A DNA stretch of 64,000 nucleotides from NCBI GenBank assembly GCA_004298905.1, contig SCTK01000004.1, positions 124,001 through 188,000 on the forward strand, given 5' to 3'. Origin of the DNA: Burkholderiaceae bacterium. GTDB lineage: Bacteria; Pseudomonadota; Gammaproteobacteria; Burkholderiales; Burkholderiaceae_D. The translations under genes were made by a program, and so were the position numbers. A model generated the notes under the pieces. The model ran no database searches. It saw only the letters and a list, made by a program, of their open reading frames with translations, and was not told the DNA's origin. Below, piece by piece: positions 50,114 through 59,618 of the stretch (positions are counted from its first letter, which is position 1; each line of letters begins with the position of its first letter).

Positions 50114-51144
50114 GCCGCCCACCTCTCTCCGCTGATTTTGTTTTGATATTGCAGCACTGAATTCTGCTGCGCTTGTTCTTGAAAAAATTCGTTGACCGCG
50201 CGCCACTGGGCGGCGCAATCGTTCAGGGTATTCATGCGAGCGATGAATACCTCGGCCCCCAACAGATCCTGCGTGTACCAGATGATGTGCTTGCGCGCGC
50301 TGCGCACGCCGATGTGTTCGCCATAGAAGGCGTAGTGATCTTCGAGATGCGCCAGCAGCAATTGCCGCACTTCATCCACCTGTGGCGGCGGCAGATGCGT
50401 GCCGGTGTCGAGGTAATGTTCGATTTCGCGGAAAATCCACGGCCGCCCCTGCGCGGCGCGGCCAATCATCACCGCATCGGCCCGGGTGGCGGCCAGCACT
50501 TGCTGCGCTTTTTCCGGTGTGTCGATATCGCCGTTGGCGACTACGGGAATCGTGACCGCGGCCTTGACTGCAGCAATCGTGTCGTACTCCGCTGCGCCGG
50601 TATACAGATCGGCGCGCGTGCGGCCATGCAGGGTGAGCATTTGAATCCCGGCGGCTTGCGCGATCTGCGCGATGCGCAGCGCATTCTTGTTATCGCGGTT
50701 CCAGCCGGTGCGGAATTTCAGTGTCACCGGCACATCGACGGCCTTCACCACTGCATCGAGAATTTTTCCGACCAGCACTTCGTTCTGCAGCAGCGCCGAT
50801 CCGGCGGCGACGTTGCACACCTTCTTCGCCGGGCAGCCCATATTGATGTCAATGATCTGCGCACCCTTGTCGACATTGAAGCGTGCGGCCTCGGCCAGCA
50901 TCCACGGTTCACTGCCGGCGATCTGCACCGCCACCGGCGCGATCTCGCCGTCGTGGTTCAGTCGCCGCGCGGTTTTTTCGCTGGCCCACAGGCGCGGATT
51001 ACTGGCCGCCATTTCGGACACCGCATACCCCGCACCCAGTTTCTTGCACAACTGCCGGAAAGGCCGGTCCGTCACGCCTGCCATGGGCGCGACAAAGAGA
51101 TTGTTGCGAAGAAAATGCGGACCAATCCGCATGGCAATCGGCAT
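50110..51144 (-). CDS. dusB: tRNA-dihydrouridine synthase B
   Basis: This is a 344-residue flavoprotein that reduces uridines in tRNA. Motifs are FVAPMAGVTDRPFRQLCKKL, INMGCPAKKVCNVAAGSAL, LTLHGRTRADLYTGAAEYD and VVANGDIDTPEKAQQVL (FMN site). Length is normal. As in many proteobacteria it leads the dusB-fis operon. Confidence 0.96.
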   Translation of the reverse strand: MPIAMRIGPHFLRNNLFVAPMAGVTDRPFRQLCKKLGAGYAVSEMAASNPRLWASEKTARRLNHDGEIAPVAVQIAGSEPWMLAEAARFNVDKGAQIIDINMGCPAKKVCNVAAGSALLQNEVLVGKILDAVVKAVDVPVTLKFRTGWNRDNKNALRIAQIAQAAGIQMLTLHGRTRADLYTGAAEYDTIAAVKAAVTIPVVANGDIDTPEKAQQVLAATRADAVMIGRAAQGRPWIFREIEHYLDTGTHLPPPQVDEVRQLLLAHLEDHYAFYGEHIGVRSARKHIIWYTQDLLGAEVFIARMNTLNDCAAQWRAVNEFFQEQAQQNSVLQYQNKISGERWAA

Positions 51145-51243
51145 GACGGCAGGAAAGGAAATGCTGAAAAATAAGGCAGGGGGAAGGGTGCGTATTGTAC
51201 TAAAAAACGCTGAGCGAAAAATGCGGCGGGAAAAATGCAGAGG

Positions 51244-51275
51244 CGGTTGTCACACAGCGCTCTGTGTGACAACCG
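51244..51275 (-). terminator. Inverted repeat downstream of the 51.3-kb gene
   Basis: A perfect 14-bp stem (51244-51257 with 51262-51275) with loop CGCT lies 21 bases after the stop of the minus-strand gene at 51297-51653 and 100 bases ahead of dusB. On the minus strand it is followed only by a weak T stretch, so it may be a terminator or an operator near the dusB promoter. Confidence 0.6.
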
Positions 51276-51296
51276 TAATTCTTTGAGCCTGCTGGA

Positions 51297-51653
51297 TCAG
51301 GCGTTCAGTTCGGGAAACGCTTCGTTGAGGGCTTGCTGCAGGCCATGCATGCGGCGGCGATGGTATTCGATGAAGGCGCCGAAAAACGGATCACAGTCCT
51401 GACCGAATTGCAGCAGTTCATCCATGTGGTGCGCCATTTCCTGCGTGATGGCCTGTTGCAGAATCTTGATGCGCTCTTCCGGCGGAGGGTCGGACTTCAG
51501 AGCTTGCGGCGCGGGCTTGTACGGTTTGAACAGCTGTTTCAGTTGCTCGAACTGATCCAGCGTGGTGAACGGTACGGGCGCGTTGGTGCTGTGCGCTTTG
51601 GGGCTATGCGCATCCGGCCTCCGCGTTTCGGCCGCTTGTGTCATCGTCGTCAT
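51297..51653 (-). CDS. Small hypothetical protein
   Basis: This is a 118-residue soluble protein. A Pro/Thr-rich N-terminus is followed by FEQLKQLFKPYKPAPQALKS, the segment EERIKILQQAITQEMAHHMD and FGQDCDPFFGAFIEYHRRR, predicted mostly helical. GAGGAC lies ahead of the ATG, which supports that it is real. I recognise no family. Confidence 0.65.
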   Translation of the reverse strand: MTTMTQAAETRRPDAHSPKAHSTNAPVPFTTLDQFEQLKQLFKPYKPAPQALKSDPPPEERIKILQQAITQEMAHHMDELLQFGQDCDPFFGAFIEYHRRRMHGLQQALNEAFPELNA

Positions 51654-51797
51654 GGCTGTCCTCGATAATGATTTTTGGGAGAGTCGCGCTGCGTTGTTTG
51701 CAGCGACGATCTTTCATTACGCAAGGCTTGTGCCAAGAATAAAAATTCTTCCCAATCAATGACTTGGAATAATGTTGGACGACATGAAGAGGTCAAT

Positions 51798-51824
51798 CTG
51801 TCGTGCCTTCCCGACGCACGACAG
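51798..51824 (-). terminator. Short inverted repeat downstream of the 51.8-kb gene
   Basis: CTGTCGTGC and GCACGACAG are exact 9-base arms with a 9-base loop, 22 bases after the stop of the following gene on the minus strand. There is no clear T run. Confidence 0.4.
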
Positions 51825-51846
51825 GTATACGGCGGTAATCGGCTGA

Positions 51847-52239
51847 TCAGGCGGTTAAAAAAGTGTCGGCAGAGGACGACGCTTCGCGCACATACACCAA
51901 CCCTGGGGCGATGCAGTACTCGCCGAAGTGCAGTGTCGATGCGATTGTGGATGAACTGATGTGATCAAAGCGGCAACGCTCGCCACGGATAATGGCATAG
52001 CGATAGATTTCGTGGCCCTGATAGCGGCCCATGGGTTCCAGCAAGAGTTCGGCTTCGTCATAGGGCTGCATGAATTCCGACAGAATATTGGGATCGGGGA
52101 AGGTGGCTGTGGCGGGCGGCGCGCGCAACTTTTGCAGGGCGGTCACCAAACGTTTGCCGGCGTCATGGGCGAGGAAGAGCAGCACGAAAACCAAAACCCA
52201 CAAAATCAATTGTATTGCCACTGGCACCAGCGCTTCCAT
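51847..52239 (-). CDS. Small membrane-anchored hypothetical protein
   Basis: This is a 130-residue protein with an N-terminal membrane span (VAIQLILWVLVFVLLFLA) and a soluble part containing DPNILSEFMQPYDEAELLLE and RYAIIRGERCRFDHISSSTI. GGGAG upstream supports the ATG; an overlapping ATG five bases earlier is out of frame. It lies 80 bases downstream of the ubiH-like gene. I recognise no family and cannot propose a role. Confidence 0.6.
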   Translation of the reverse strand: MEALVPVAIQLILWVLVFVLLFLAHDAGKRLVTALQKLRAPPATATFPDPNILSEFMQPYDEAELLLEPMGRYQGHEIYRYAIIRGERCRFDHISSSTIASTLHFGEYCIAPGLVYVREASSSADTFLTA

Positions 52240-52319
52240 TGCATGCTCCCGTGTTCTAGTTGCGATCGATACTGTTTTATCGGCGGCGGGAGAGGGAAAA
52301 CTGAGGAAGGAATAAATTT

Positions 52320-53465
52320 TTAGCGCTGGCCGAACATCATCTGCTGCGCCAGCGGTTTTTTCAGCGTGGGAGCCAGATCGAGCAGCGTCAGACCAGCTCC
52401 TGCGAGCGCAGCGGTTGCCCATGGATTGCCGACAAACAGACGCGCCAGCAGGCCAGTGGCCTGGCTGGTCACGCCGCGGTCAAGCTGGCGTTGTTTTGTG
52501 TATTCCTGTAGTGCCTGTTCCGGCGATGGACTTTGTTCCAGCGCATTCACTAGCGTCAGCGCATCGCGCAGGCCCAGGTTGAGCCCTTGCCCGGCCACCG
52601 GGTGCAGCGTTTGCGCGGCATTGCCGATGCGCACCGAGCGACCCTGCGTTAACGTGGCGTGCACGTTCATGCCCAGTGGAAAAGCGTGCCGCGCCGCCAC
52701 CGCCGCGAAGCGGCCGACGCGCTGACCGAATTCATTTTGCAGGGCTGCCAGAAATTCCGCCTCCGGGCAACTGCGCAAGGTGTGCGCCCGCTCCGGCGCG
52801 CAGCACCACACCAGCGCATAGCCCTGCTGTACCGGCAGTAGCGCGAGCGGGCCTTGTGCGGTGAAGCGTTCAAACGCGGTGTGGGTTTGGGCACGGTCAC
52901 ATTGCACGACGGACACAATCGCCTGCTGCGCAAAGTCGCGTTGCACATCGGCGTCACTGGGCTGACCGAACAAGCCGCCTTCGGCGTGAATCGCCAGTTG
53001 CGCAGTAAGCGGGCCGTGATCGGTGTCGATGCGCACACCGTCGTCTGCTTCGGTACATGCAGTCGCCTTGACCGGCCGCCGGATGTCGATGCCACTGGCT
53101 TCCAATCGCGTTTGCAGAGCGGCCAGCAAAGCGCCATAAGACGCGGTGTAACCCAATGCGGGCAAGCCATACTCGTCATGTCGGATCAACGTGCGGCCAA
53201 AGTGGCCGCGGTGCGAGATGTGGATCGTTTCGATGGGCGTCACCACATCCTGCGGCCAGGCGTGAATGCGTTCCAGAAGCTGGCGACTGCCATAAGACAG
53301 CGCCAGCGTGCGCGGATCGCGCGCACTGTCGGCAGCGGGCTTGGCATCGACAATCGCAATGCGCGCCGGATCGGACCAGTGCAGCGCCAGCAGCAGCGCG
53401 CACGACTGCCCCACCGGCCCGGCGCCGAGGATGACGATATCGAAATCGGTGGGGACAGAAGACAT
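52320..53465 (-). CDS. ubiH: UbiH/UbiF-family FAD monooxygenase
   Basis: This is a 381-residue flavoprotein hydroxylase of ubiquinone synthesis. Motifs are the FAD fold FDIVILGAGPVGQSCALLLA, DPRTLALSYGSRQLLERI, and the second FAD motif RIGNAAQTLHPVAGQGLNLG followed by LRDALTLVNAL. All are intact. Whether it hydroxylates at C5, C6 or C1 cannot be told from sequence, so the symbol is approximate. It is divergent from the ALDH7 gene. Confidence 0.87.
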   Translation of the reverse strand: MSSVPTDFDIVILGAGPVGQSCALLLALHWSDPARIAIVDAKPAADSARDPRTLALSYGSRQLLERIHAWPQDVVTPIETIHISHRGHFGRTLIRHDEYGLPALGYTASYGALLAALQTRLEASGIDIRRPVKATACTEADDGVRIDTDHGPLTAQLAIHAEGGLFGQPSDADVQRDFAQQAIVSVVQCDRAQTHTAFERFTAQGPLALLPVQQGYALVWCCAPERAHTLRSCPEAEFLAALQNEFGQRVGRFAAVAARHAFPLGMNVHATLTQGRSVRIGNAAQTLHPVAGQGLNLGLRDALTLVNALEQSPSPEQALQEYTKQRQLDRGVTSQATGLLARLFVGNPWATAALAGAGLTLLDLAPTLKKPLAQQMMFGQR

Positions 53466-53609
53466 GAAAAATTCCGCCGGGGAAGATGCGTCATTATCCA
53501 GAAAAACGCTGGCGCCTGGTCCAGCCCTCCAGATTTTTTACTATCGGCCGTTGCTCCATGAGAGATGGACTAAGCTGACCGTATGCCTTGAATCTGTCAG
53601 GAGGCCGGA

Positions 53610-55127
53610 GTGGAACACGCCGCTGCATCGACCCTATTTGAGCAATTGCGCAAGCGCCTGCCGCTTGACCTGCCGCCTGCGCCCCACGAAGCGCTGGCCT
53701 GTCATTCCCCCATCGACGGCAGCCTGCTCGCGCAGCTGCCGATCAGTAGTAGTGAAGCTGTCGTGCACAGTGTTGCCGCCGCTCACCACGCCTGGCTGCA
53801 CTGGCGCAGCGTGCCCGCGCCGCGCCGGGGCGAGGTGGTGCGCGTGTTCGGCGAAATTTTGCGGGCGCATAAACCTGCCCTGGCGCAACTGGTCACACTG
53901 GAAAGCGGCAAGATTATTCAGGAAGGTCTGGGCGAAGTGCAGGAGATGATCGACATCTGCGATTTCGCCGTTGGCCTGTCGCGCCAGTTGCACGGCCTGA
54001 CCATTGCGTCCGAGCGGCCCCATCACCGCATGATGGAAACCTGGCATCCGCTCGGCGTCGTTGGCGTGATTTCCGCCTTCAATTTCCCCGCGGCCGTCTG
54101 GGCCTGGAACACTGCGCTCGCACTGGTGTGCGGCAACGCGGTGGTGTGGAAGCCGTCGGAAAAAACCAGCCTCACCGCGCTCGCCTGCCACGGCTTGCTG
54201 CAGCAAGCGCTGCAACGCTGCGGCATCGATCTGCCGCATCTGCATCAACTGGTGTTCGGCCGCGCCGATGCGGGTGCCGCGTTGGTAGCGCAGCCGCTGC
54301 TGCGCCTTATCAGCGCCACCGGCAGCACGGCCATGGGGCGGCGGGTCGCGCAAGCCGCCGCACCGCGTTTCCTGCGTACGCTGCTGGAACTGGGCGGCAA
54401 CAACGCCATGATCGTCACACCCAGCGCCGATCTTGATCTGGCCGTGCGCGCGATCCTGTTTTCCGCCGCTGGTACCGCAGGCCAGCGCTGCACCAGCCTG
54501 CGCCGCCTCATCATGCACGCAAGCATTGCCGATGCTTTGTGGTCGCGCCTGCAACAAGCCTATGCGCAAATCACGATCGGTCATCCGCTGGATGACACCA
54601 CGCTGGTCGGTCCGCTGATCGACGGTGACGCCTTGGTGAAAATGCAGCAGCGCCTGCAGCAGGCGCATCGCGAAGGCGGCCACGTCAGCGGCGGTGAAGT
54701 GGTCGATGCGGTGCATGGCGGGGTCTATGTGCGTCCCGCGCTCGTGCGCATGCCCGGCCAGACAACGGCGGTGCGCGAAGAAACCTTCGCGCCGATTCTG
54801 TACGGCATGACTTACACACAAATGGACGAAGCCATCGCCCAACACAACGAAGTCGCCCACGGCCTGTCGTCGTCCATGTTCACCAGCGACATCCGCGAAG
54901 CAGAATTATTTCTGTCCGCGCAAGGCAGCGACTGCGGCATCGCCAACATCAACATCGGCCCCAGTGGCGCCGAAATCGGCGGCGCCTTCGGCGGCGAAAA
55001 AGACACCGGCGGCGGCCGCGAATCGGGATCGGATGCCTGGAAAAACTACATGCGCCGCGCCACCAATACCATTAACTATGGACACGACTTGCCGCTGGCG
55101 CAGGGGATACGGTTTGATTTGCAGTGA
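53610..55127 (+). CDS. amaB: ALDH7-type (aminoadipate semialdehyde) dehydrogenase
   Basis: This is a 505-residue aldehyde dehydrogenase starting with GTG, preceded by CAGGAGG at good spacing. It has SAFNFPAAVWAWNTALAL, ISATGSTAMGRRVAQAAAP, LLELGGNNAMIVTPSADL (catalytic Glu), GTAGQRCTSLRRLI (catalytic Cys) and the ALDH7 signature FGGEKDTGGGRESGSDAWK. The last pattern marks the alpha-aminoadipic semialdehyde dehydrogenase (AmaB) family of lysine degradation. No partner lysine catabolic gene is adjacent. Confidence 0.88.
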   Translation: MEHAAASTLFEQLRKRLPLDLPPAPHEALACHSPIDGSLLAQLPISSSEAVVHSVAAAHHAWLHWRSVPAPRRGEVVRVFGEILRAHKPALAQLVTLESGKIIQEGLGEVQEMIDICDFAVGLSRQLHGLTIASERPHHRMMETWHPLGVVGVISAFNFPAAVWAWNTALALVCGNAVVWKPSEKTSLTALACHGLLQQALQRCGIDLPHLHQLVFGRADAGAALVAQPLLRLISATGSTAMGRRVAQAAAPRFLRTLLELGGNNAMIVTPSADLDLAVRAILFSAAGTAGQRCTSLRRLIMHASIADALWSRLQQAYAQITIGHPLDDTTLVGPLIDGDALVKMQQRLQQAHREGGHVSGGEVVDAVHGGVYVRPALVRMPGQTTAVREETFAPILYGMTYTQMDEAIAQHNEVAHGLSSSMFTSDIREAELFLSAQGSDCGIANINIGPSGAEIGGAFGGEKDTGGGRESGSDAWKNYMRRATNTINYGHDLPLAQGIRFDLQ

Positions 55128-55129
55128 AG

Positions 55130-56464
55130 CTAGTGCCGCATCAGCGCTTCAATTTCATCGGCTTTGTTGGGCACACCACTGGTAAGAATCTCGCAGCCTG
55201 TGGGGGTGAGGAGGGCGTCGTCTTCGATGCGGATGCCGATGTTCCAGAAGTGTTCCGGCACGCCGTCGGCGGGGCGGATGTAGAGGCCGGGTTCGATGGT
55301 CATGGCCATGCCGGGTTGCAGGATGCGCGAGGCGGTTTCTTCACTGCGTGCATTCAGTTCGCGATAGGCGCCAACGTCGTGCACGTCCATGCCGATCCAG
55401 TGGCTGGTGCGGTGCATGTAGAACTGTTTGTAGCTGCCGCTTTCCAGCACTTCATCGAGTGATCCCTTGAGCAGGCCGGTGTCGAGCAAGCCTTGGGCGA
55501 GCACGTTGACGGCGGCGTTGTGCGGGTCGATGAAGCGGTTGCTGGGCTGGGTGGCGGCAATCGCAGCGGCTTGCGCGGCGAGCACGATGTCATACAGGGT
55601 GCGCTGCGCGGCGGAGAATTTTCCGTTGACGGGGAAGGTGCGGGTGATGTCGGAGGCGTAGCTGTCGAGTTCGCAACCGGCGTCGATCAATAGCAGGTCG
55701 CCGTCCTTGAGTTTTGCATCGTTGCCGCGATAGTGCAGCACGCAGGCGTTGGCGCCGCCAGCGACGATGGAGCCGTAGGCCGGAAATTGCGAGCCGTGGC
55801 GGCGGAATTCGTGCAGCAGTTCGGCTTCGATTTCATATTCCATTTTGCCTGGCGCGGCGGTCTGCATGGCGCGCACGTGCGCTTGTGCGGAAATCTGCGC
55901 GGCGCGGCGCATGATGTCGATTTCGTGCGCATCTTTGAATAGGCGCATTTCGTCGATGAGGTGCAGCAGATCAAAAGCGGCGTGCGGTGCAGTGACGCCG
56001 CTGCGGCTCTGCGCGCGCACGGCGTCGAGCCAGCGTTGCAGTTTGTGGTCGAGGTCGCGGCTGCTGTTCAGCGCGTAAAACACGGCGGGTTGATTGGCGA
56101 GCAGCCTGGGCATTTCGCTGCCGAGTTGTTCAATTGCATAGGCGGCATCGAAGCCGAATTTTTCCTGCGCGTGCGCGGGGCCGTGGCGGAAACCGTCCCA
56201 GATTTCGCGCTCGAGATTTTTTTCGCGGCAGAACAGAATGGCTTGATCTTTTTCTCCTGCCACCAGCACCAGCCAGGCTTCCGGTTCAGAAAAACCGGTG
56301 AGGTAGTAAAAGTGGCTGTCGTGGCGATAGGGGTAGTCGCTGTCGCGGTTGCGCATGACTTCCGGCGCGGTGGGCAGGAGGGCGACGCCGCCGCCCTGGG
56401 CATGCATCTGGGCGAGCAGATGTTGGCGGCGTTGATGGTAGACAGTATTCAATGCGGTGTTCAT
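55130..56464 (-). CDS. pepP: Xaa-Pro aminopeptidase
   Basis: This is a 444-residue M24B metallopeptidase. The N-terminal domain has FFCREKNLE-like AILFCREKNLEREIWDGF; the pita-bread domain shows the metal ligands: Asp in LLIDAGCELDSYASDITRTF, His in HWIGMDVHDVG, Glu in MAMTIEPGLYIRP and Glu in GIRIEDDALLT. All are present. The stop lies three bases from the end of the convergent aldehyde dehydrogenase gene; the start overlaps the end of the regulator gene by four bases. Confidence 0.95.
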   Translation of the reverse strand: MNTALNTVYHQRRQHLLAQMHAQGGGVALLPTAPEVMRNRDSDYPYRHDSHFYYLTGFSEPEAWLVLVAGEKDQAILFCREKNLEREIWDGFRHGPAHAQEKFGFDAAYAIEQLGSEMPRLLANQPAVFYALNSSRDLDHKLQRWLDAVRAQSRSGVTAPHAAFDLLHLIDEMRLFKDAHEIDIMRRAAQISAQAHVRAMQTAAPGKMEYEIEAELLHEFRRHGSQFPAYGSIVAGGANACVLHYRGNDAKLKDGDLLLIDAGCELDSYASDITRTFPVNGKFSAAQRTLYDIVLAAQAAAIAATQPSNRFIDPHNAAVNVLAQGLLDTGLLKGSLDEVLESGSYKQFYMHRTSHWIGMDVHDVGAYRELNARSEETASRILQPGMAMTIEPGLYIRPADGVPEHFWNIGIRIEDDALLTPTGCEILTSGVPNKADEIEALMRH

Positions 56465-57234
56465 TTCTTGCTGGATTGTTTCAGCTTGGCTTCCATGTAT
56501 TCCTTGCGGATCAGTTCCTTGAACGGGCGCGGCAGCCAGGGGCGCGCGGCGAGCATGAAAGAGATGGGTTGCTTTTCTTCAAAGGGCAGGCTGGCGTCTT
56601 CCTGATGCTGGTCGGAGAATTCGCGCGCAACCTGCTTCATGCGATTGAGCAGCGCTTGCGCCGAGGTTTTGGAAAGCATCACATTCACGACGCGAATCAT
56701 TTCGTGGTTGCCGTCGAAGTCGGAGTCGAGGTAATCGGCATAGGCCTCTTGCTTGAACATATTATGGATCGGCCCGTTGGGAATCCAGCGGAAGGTGCGC
56801 GCTACCAATAGCTTGACGCGGTTGTTGGGCAGCAATTGCAGAAAGCCGATCTTGTCGAGGTGAATCAGATACTTGGTCAGTTCCACCGGCGTGATGTCGT
56901 AGATTTTGATGATCTGCTCGACGGAAAGCAGGTTGAGCAGCGAAGCGGCGAGCAGCAGGATTTTCGGGTTGCCGACAATTTCTTCTTCCTGCTTGTGGGT
57001 CAGCTCGGAAATCAGGCGCGATTCTTCAGTGCTGGAGAGCGACAGATCGCGCAGGTCGATGCCGGAGGCATTCAGAATTTCATCGAGCCGTTGCAGGGTG
57101 AAATTCTTTTGCGAAAACATGCGCTTGAGGCTGGCTTCCGACATCTCGATTTTTTCAGCCAGCTGCGCATAGGTGATGCCGCGCGCCTTCAGTTCGCGCT
57201 TGAGGGCATCGACCAGGAGAGTTGCTTTTGCCAT
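56461..57234 (-). CDS. XRE-type transcriptional regulator
   Basis: This is a 257-residue protein with an N-terminal helix-turn-helix of Cro/CI type (ITYAQLAEKIEMSEASLKRM) followed by a long C-terminal domain with LLNLLSVEQIIKIYDITPVE and RTFRWIPNGPIHNMFKQEAY. The second half looks like a sensor or ligand domain but I recognise no named family. It overlaps pepP by four bases, so it may be cotranscribed. Target genes are unknown. Confidence 0.8.
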   Translation of the reverse strand: MAKATLLVDALKRELKARGITYAQLAEKIEMSEASLKRMFSQKNFTLQRLDEILNASGIDLRDLSLSSTEESRLISELTHKQEEEIVGNPKILLLAASLLNLLSVEQIIKIYDITPVELTKYLIHLDKIGFLQLLPNNRVKLLVARTFRWIPNGPIHNMFKQEAYADYLDSDFDGNHEMIRVVNVMLSKTSAQALLNRMKQVAREFSDQHQEDASLPFEEKQPISFMLAARPWLPRPFKELIRKEYMEAKLKQSSKK

Positions 57235-57273
57235 GATGGATCACTTTGCTTTGTATTGTTTGTGAGAATCATA

Positions 57274-57960
57274 CTACTTGCCTGTGCGTATCGTGTGTTC
57301 GAGTTCGGTGAGCCGCTCGGGCGTGCCGACATCAACCCACAGACCGTCGTGGCGCTGCCCGAGCACACGCTCGGCGGCAATTGCATCATGGAGCAGCGGC
57401 GCGAGCTTGGCGCGCTGGCCGCGTGGAATCTCGGCGAACAGCTCGGGTTGGTACAGGCCGATACCGGAGAAGGTCAGGCGTTCGCCCGCATCCGGCGTGA
57501 CGGCGTGATGTTGCAAATAAAAATCGCCATCGGGGTGGTGTGGCGGATTGGGAATGAGCAACAGCCAGGCCAGCGCATTTTGCGCGCGCAGATGTTCGGC
57601 AATGCGCGGCATTTGCGTGAAATCGAAATCGCAAAAAATGTCGCCGTTGACCACGAGAAAGGGTTCATCGCCGAGCAACGGCAGGGCATTAGCGATGCCG
57701 CCCGCGGTTTCCAGTGCGGTGCCTTCATCGGAATAGGCAATGCGCACACCATACTGTGCACCGTCACCCAAAGCCTCTTCAATCATATGTCCGAGGTGGG
57801 CGTGGTTGATCACGATGTCGCGCAATCCCGCTGCTGCGAGGCGTTCCAGATGCCAGGCGATCAACGGTTTGCCAGCGACCGGCAGCAGCGGTTTGGGACA
57901 GGCATCGGTCAGCGGGCGCATGCGTTCACCGCGCCCAGCTGCGAGAATCATGGTTTTCAT
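57274..57960 (-). CDS. murU: N-acetylmuramate-1-phosphate uridylyltransferase MurU
   Basis: This is a 228-residue nucleotidyltransferase with the signature MILAAGRGERMRPLTDACP and KPLLPVAGKPLI, then FLVVNGDIFCDFDFTQM. In Pseudomonas MurU turns MurNAc-1-phosphate into UDP-MurNAc, bypassing de novo synthesis and fosfomycin action. The chosen ATG has the canonical N-terminus. Its usual partner amgK is present, separated by the acyl-CoA ligase gene. Confidence 0.9.
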   Translation of the reverse strand: MKTMILAAGRGERMRPLTDACPKPLLPVAGKPLIAWHLERLAAAGLRDIVINHAHLGHMIEEALGDGAQYGVRIAYSDEGTALETAGGIANALPLLGDEPFLVVNGDIFCDFDFTQMPRIAEHLRAQNALAWLLLIPNPPHHPDGDFYLQHHAVTPDAGERLTFSGIGLYQPELFAEIPRGQRAKLAPLLHDAIAAERVLGQRHDGLWVDVGTPERLTELEHTIRTGK

Positions 57961-57986
57961 GCGCGAATTATTGCATGCATACCGGC

Positions 57987-59618
57987 TTACGCTGTCGGCA
58001 ATTTGTAGTCGGCAAAGTCTTCGCGCAATTTCATTTTCAGTAGTTTGCCGGTGCCAGTGTGCGGCAGGGATTCGACGAACGCGACATCGTCCGGTGTCCA
58101 CCACCGCGCGATCTTGCCTTCGTAGAAACCGAGCAATTCTTCGCGGCTTACTTTCAAGCCGGGTTTTTTCACGGCGACGACCAGCGGCCGCTCATCCCAT
58201 TTCGGATGGGCTACGCCAATCACGGCGGCTTCGGCAATCGCCGGATGCGCCATGGCAATGTTTTCCAGTTCGATCGAGCTGATCCATTCGCCGCCAGATT
58301 TGATCACGTCTTTGGAACGGTCAGTGATTTGCATATAGCCATCGGCGTCGATGGTGGCCACGTCGCCGGTCGGGAACCAGCGGCCTTCGCGCAGCGGGCT
58401 GCCGCCTTCGCCCTTGTAATAACTGTTGACGACCCACGGGCCCATGACCATGAGATCGCCAAAGGCTTTGCCGTCGCGCGGCAGTTCCTTGCCATTTTTG
58501 TCGACGATTTTCATGGTGATGCCGTTGACGGCAAAACCCTGCTTGGAAAGAATTTTCAGTTTCTCTTCTATCGGCAGATTTTTGTGCTTGGCTTTCAGCG
58601 TGCAAACGGTGCCGAGCGGACTGGTTTCCGTCATGCCCCAGGCGTGGATGACGCTGACCTTGTAGTCTTCCATGAAGGTGCGGATCATGGTGGGCGGGCA
58701 GGTCGAGCCGCCGACGATGGTACGGCGCAGGGTATTGAATTTGGCGCCGGTTTCCTTGACGTGATTGAGCAAGCCCAGCCAGATGGTGGGCACACCCGCC
58801 GCGAAGGTCACGCCTTCGCTTTCCATCAATTCATGCAGGCTCGCACCATCCATACCCCCGCCAGGCAACACCAGCTTGGCGCCGACGGCGAGTGCACTGT
58901 AGGGGATGCCCCAGGCATTGACGTGGAACATGGGCACGACCGGCATGACGACATCCTGCGCCGACAGTGCAAAGCAATCCGGCATCACCGAGGCGTAGGA
59001 ATGCAGCACGGTGGAACGATGCGAGTACAGCACGCCTTTGGGGTTGCCGGTGGTGCCCGAGGTGTAGCACAGCGAGGACGCGGTGTTCTCGTCCAGTTGT
59101 GGCCAGTAGTAGATATCCGATTCACGTCCGATCAGATCTTCGTAGCACAGCACATGATCGAGCGTGGTGGCCACGGGCATGTGCGCACGGTCGGTCATGA
59201 TGATCCAGGCCTTGACGCTCTTGCAGTGCGGCGCCAGTTGTTCGGCCAGCGGCACAAAGGTCAGGTCGATCATCACATAGCTGTCTTCAGCGTGGTTGAT
59301 GATGTAGCTGAGTTGTTCCGGGAACAGACGCGGGTTGATGGTGTGGCAGATCGCACCCATGCCGGAAACGGCGTAATAAATTTCCAGATGACGATAACCG
59401 TTCCAGGCCATCGTGCCGACGCGGTCGGACGGTTTGACGCCGAGTTTGGTCAGCGCGTTCGCCAGTTGCTTGGCGCGCCGATGCGCGTCACAGTAGGTAT
59501 AGCGATGAATGCCGCCTTCGACGGCGCGCGAAACGATTTCGACATCGCCATGGTAACGATCGGCGTGACGGATGATCGACGACACCAGCAATTGGGTGCC
59601 CATCATTTGGCCTAGCAT
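57987..59618 (-). CDS. alkK: AlkK-like medium-chain acyl-CoA synthetase
   Basis: This is a 543-residue AMP-forming ligase. It begins MLGQMMGTQLLVSSI, very like AlkK, and has the AMP-binding motif CYTSGTTGNPKGVLYSHRST, PVVPMFHVNAWGIPYSALA, and the C-terminal hinge DRSKDVIKSGGEWISSIELE and catalytic Lys in GTGKLLKMKLRE. It activates medium- to long-chain fatty acids. GAGGAGAC upstream fixes the start. It stands between amgK and murU, which it does not belong with functionally. Confidence 0.92.
   Translation of the reverse strand: MLGQMMGTQLLVSSIIRHADRYHGDVEIVSRAVEGGIHRYTYCDAHRRAKQLANALTKLGVKPSDRVGTMAWNGYRHLEIYYAVSGMGAICHTINPRLFPEQLSYIINHAEDSYVMIDLTFVPLAEQLAPHCKSVKAWIIMTDRAHMPVATTLDHVLCYEDLIGRESDIYYWPQLDENTASSLCYTSGTTGNPKGVLYSHRSTVLHSYASVMPDCFALSAQDVVMPVVPMFHVNAWGIPYSALAVGAKLVLPGGGMDGASLHELMESEGVTFAAGVPTIWLGLLNHVKETGAKFNTLRRTIVGGSTCPPTMIRTFMEDYKVSVIHAWGMTETSPLGTVCTLKAKHKNLPIEEKLKILSKQGFAVNGITMKIVDKNGKELPRDGKAFGDLMVMGPWVVNSYYKGEGGSPLREGRWFPTGDVATIDADGYMQITDRSKDVIKSGGEWISSIELENIAMAHPAIAEAAVIGVAHPKWDERPLVVAVKKPGLKVSREELLGFYEGKIARWWTPDDVAFVESLPHTGTGKLLKMKLREDFADYKLPTA

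Noticed and set aside
53634-54860. 408-codon open frame on the minus strand
   Set aside because: It is the complement of the ALDH7 gene, which has all catalytic motifs and a strong ribosome site.
58059-59615. 518-codon open frame on the plus strand
   Set aside because: It is opposite to the AlkK-like gene, which is clearly real.
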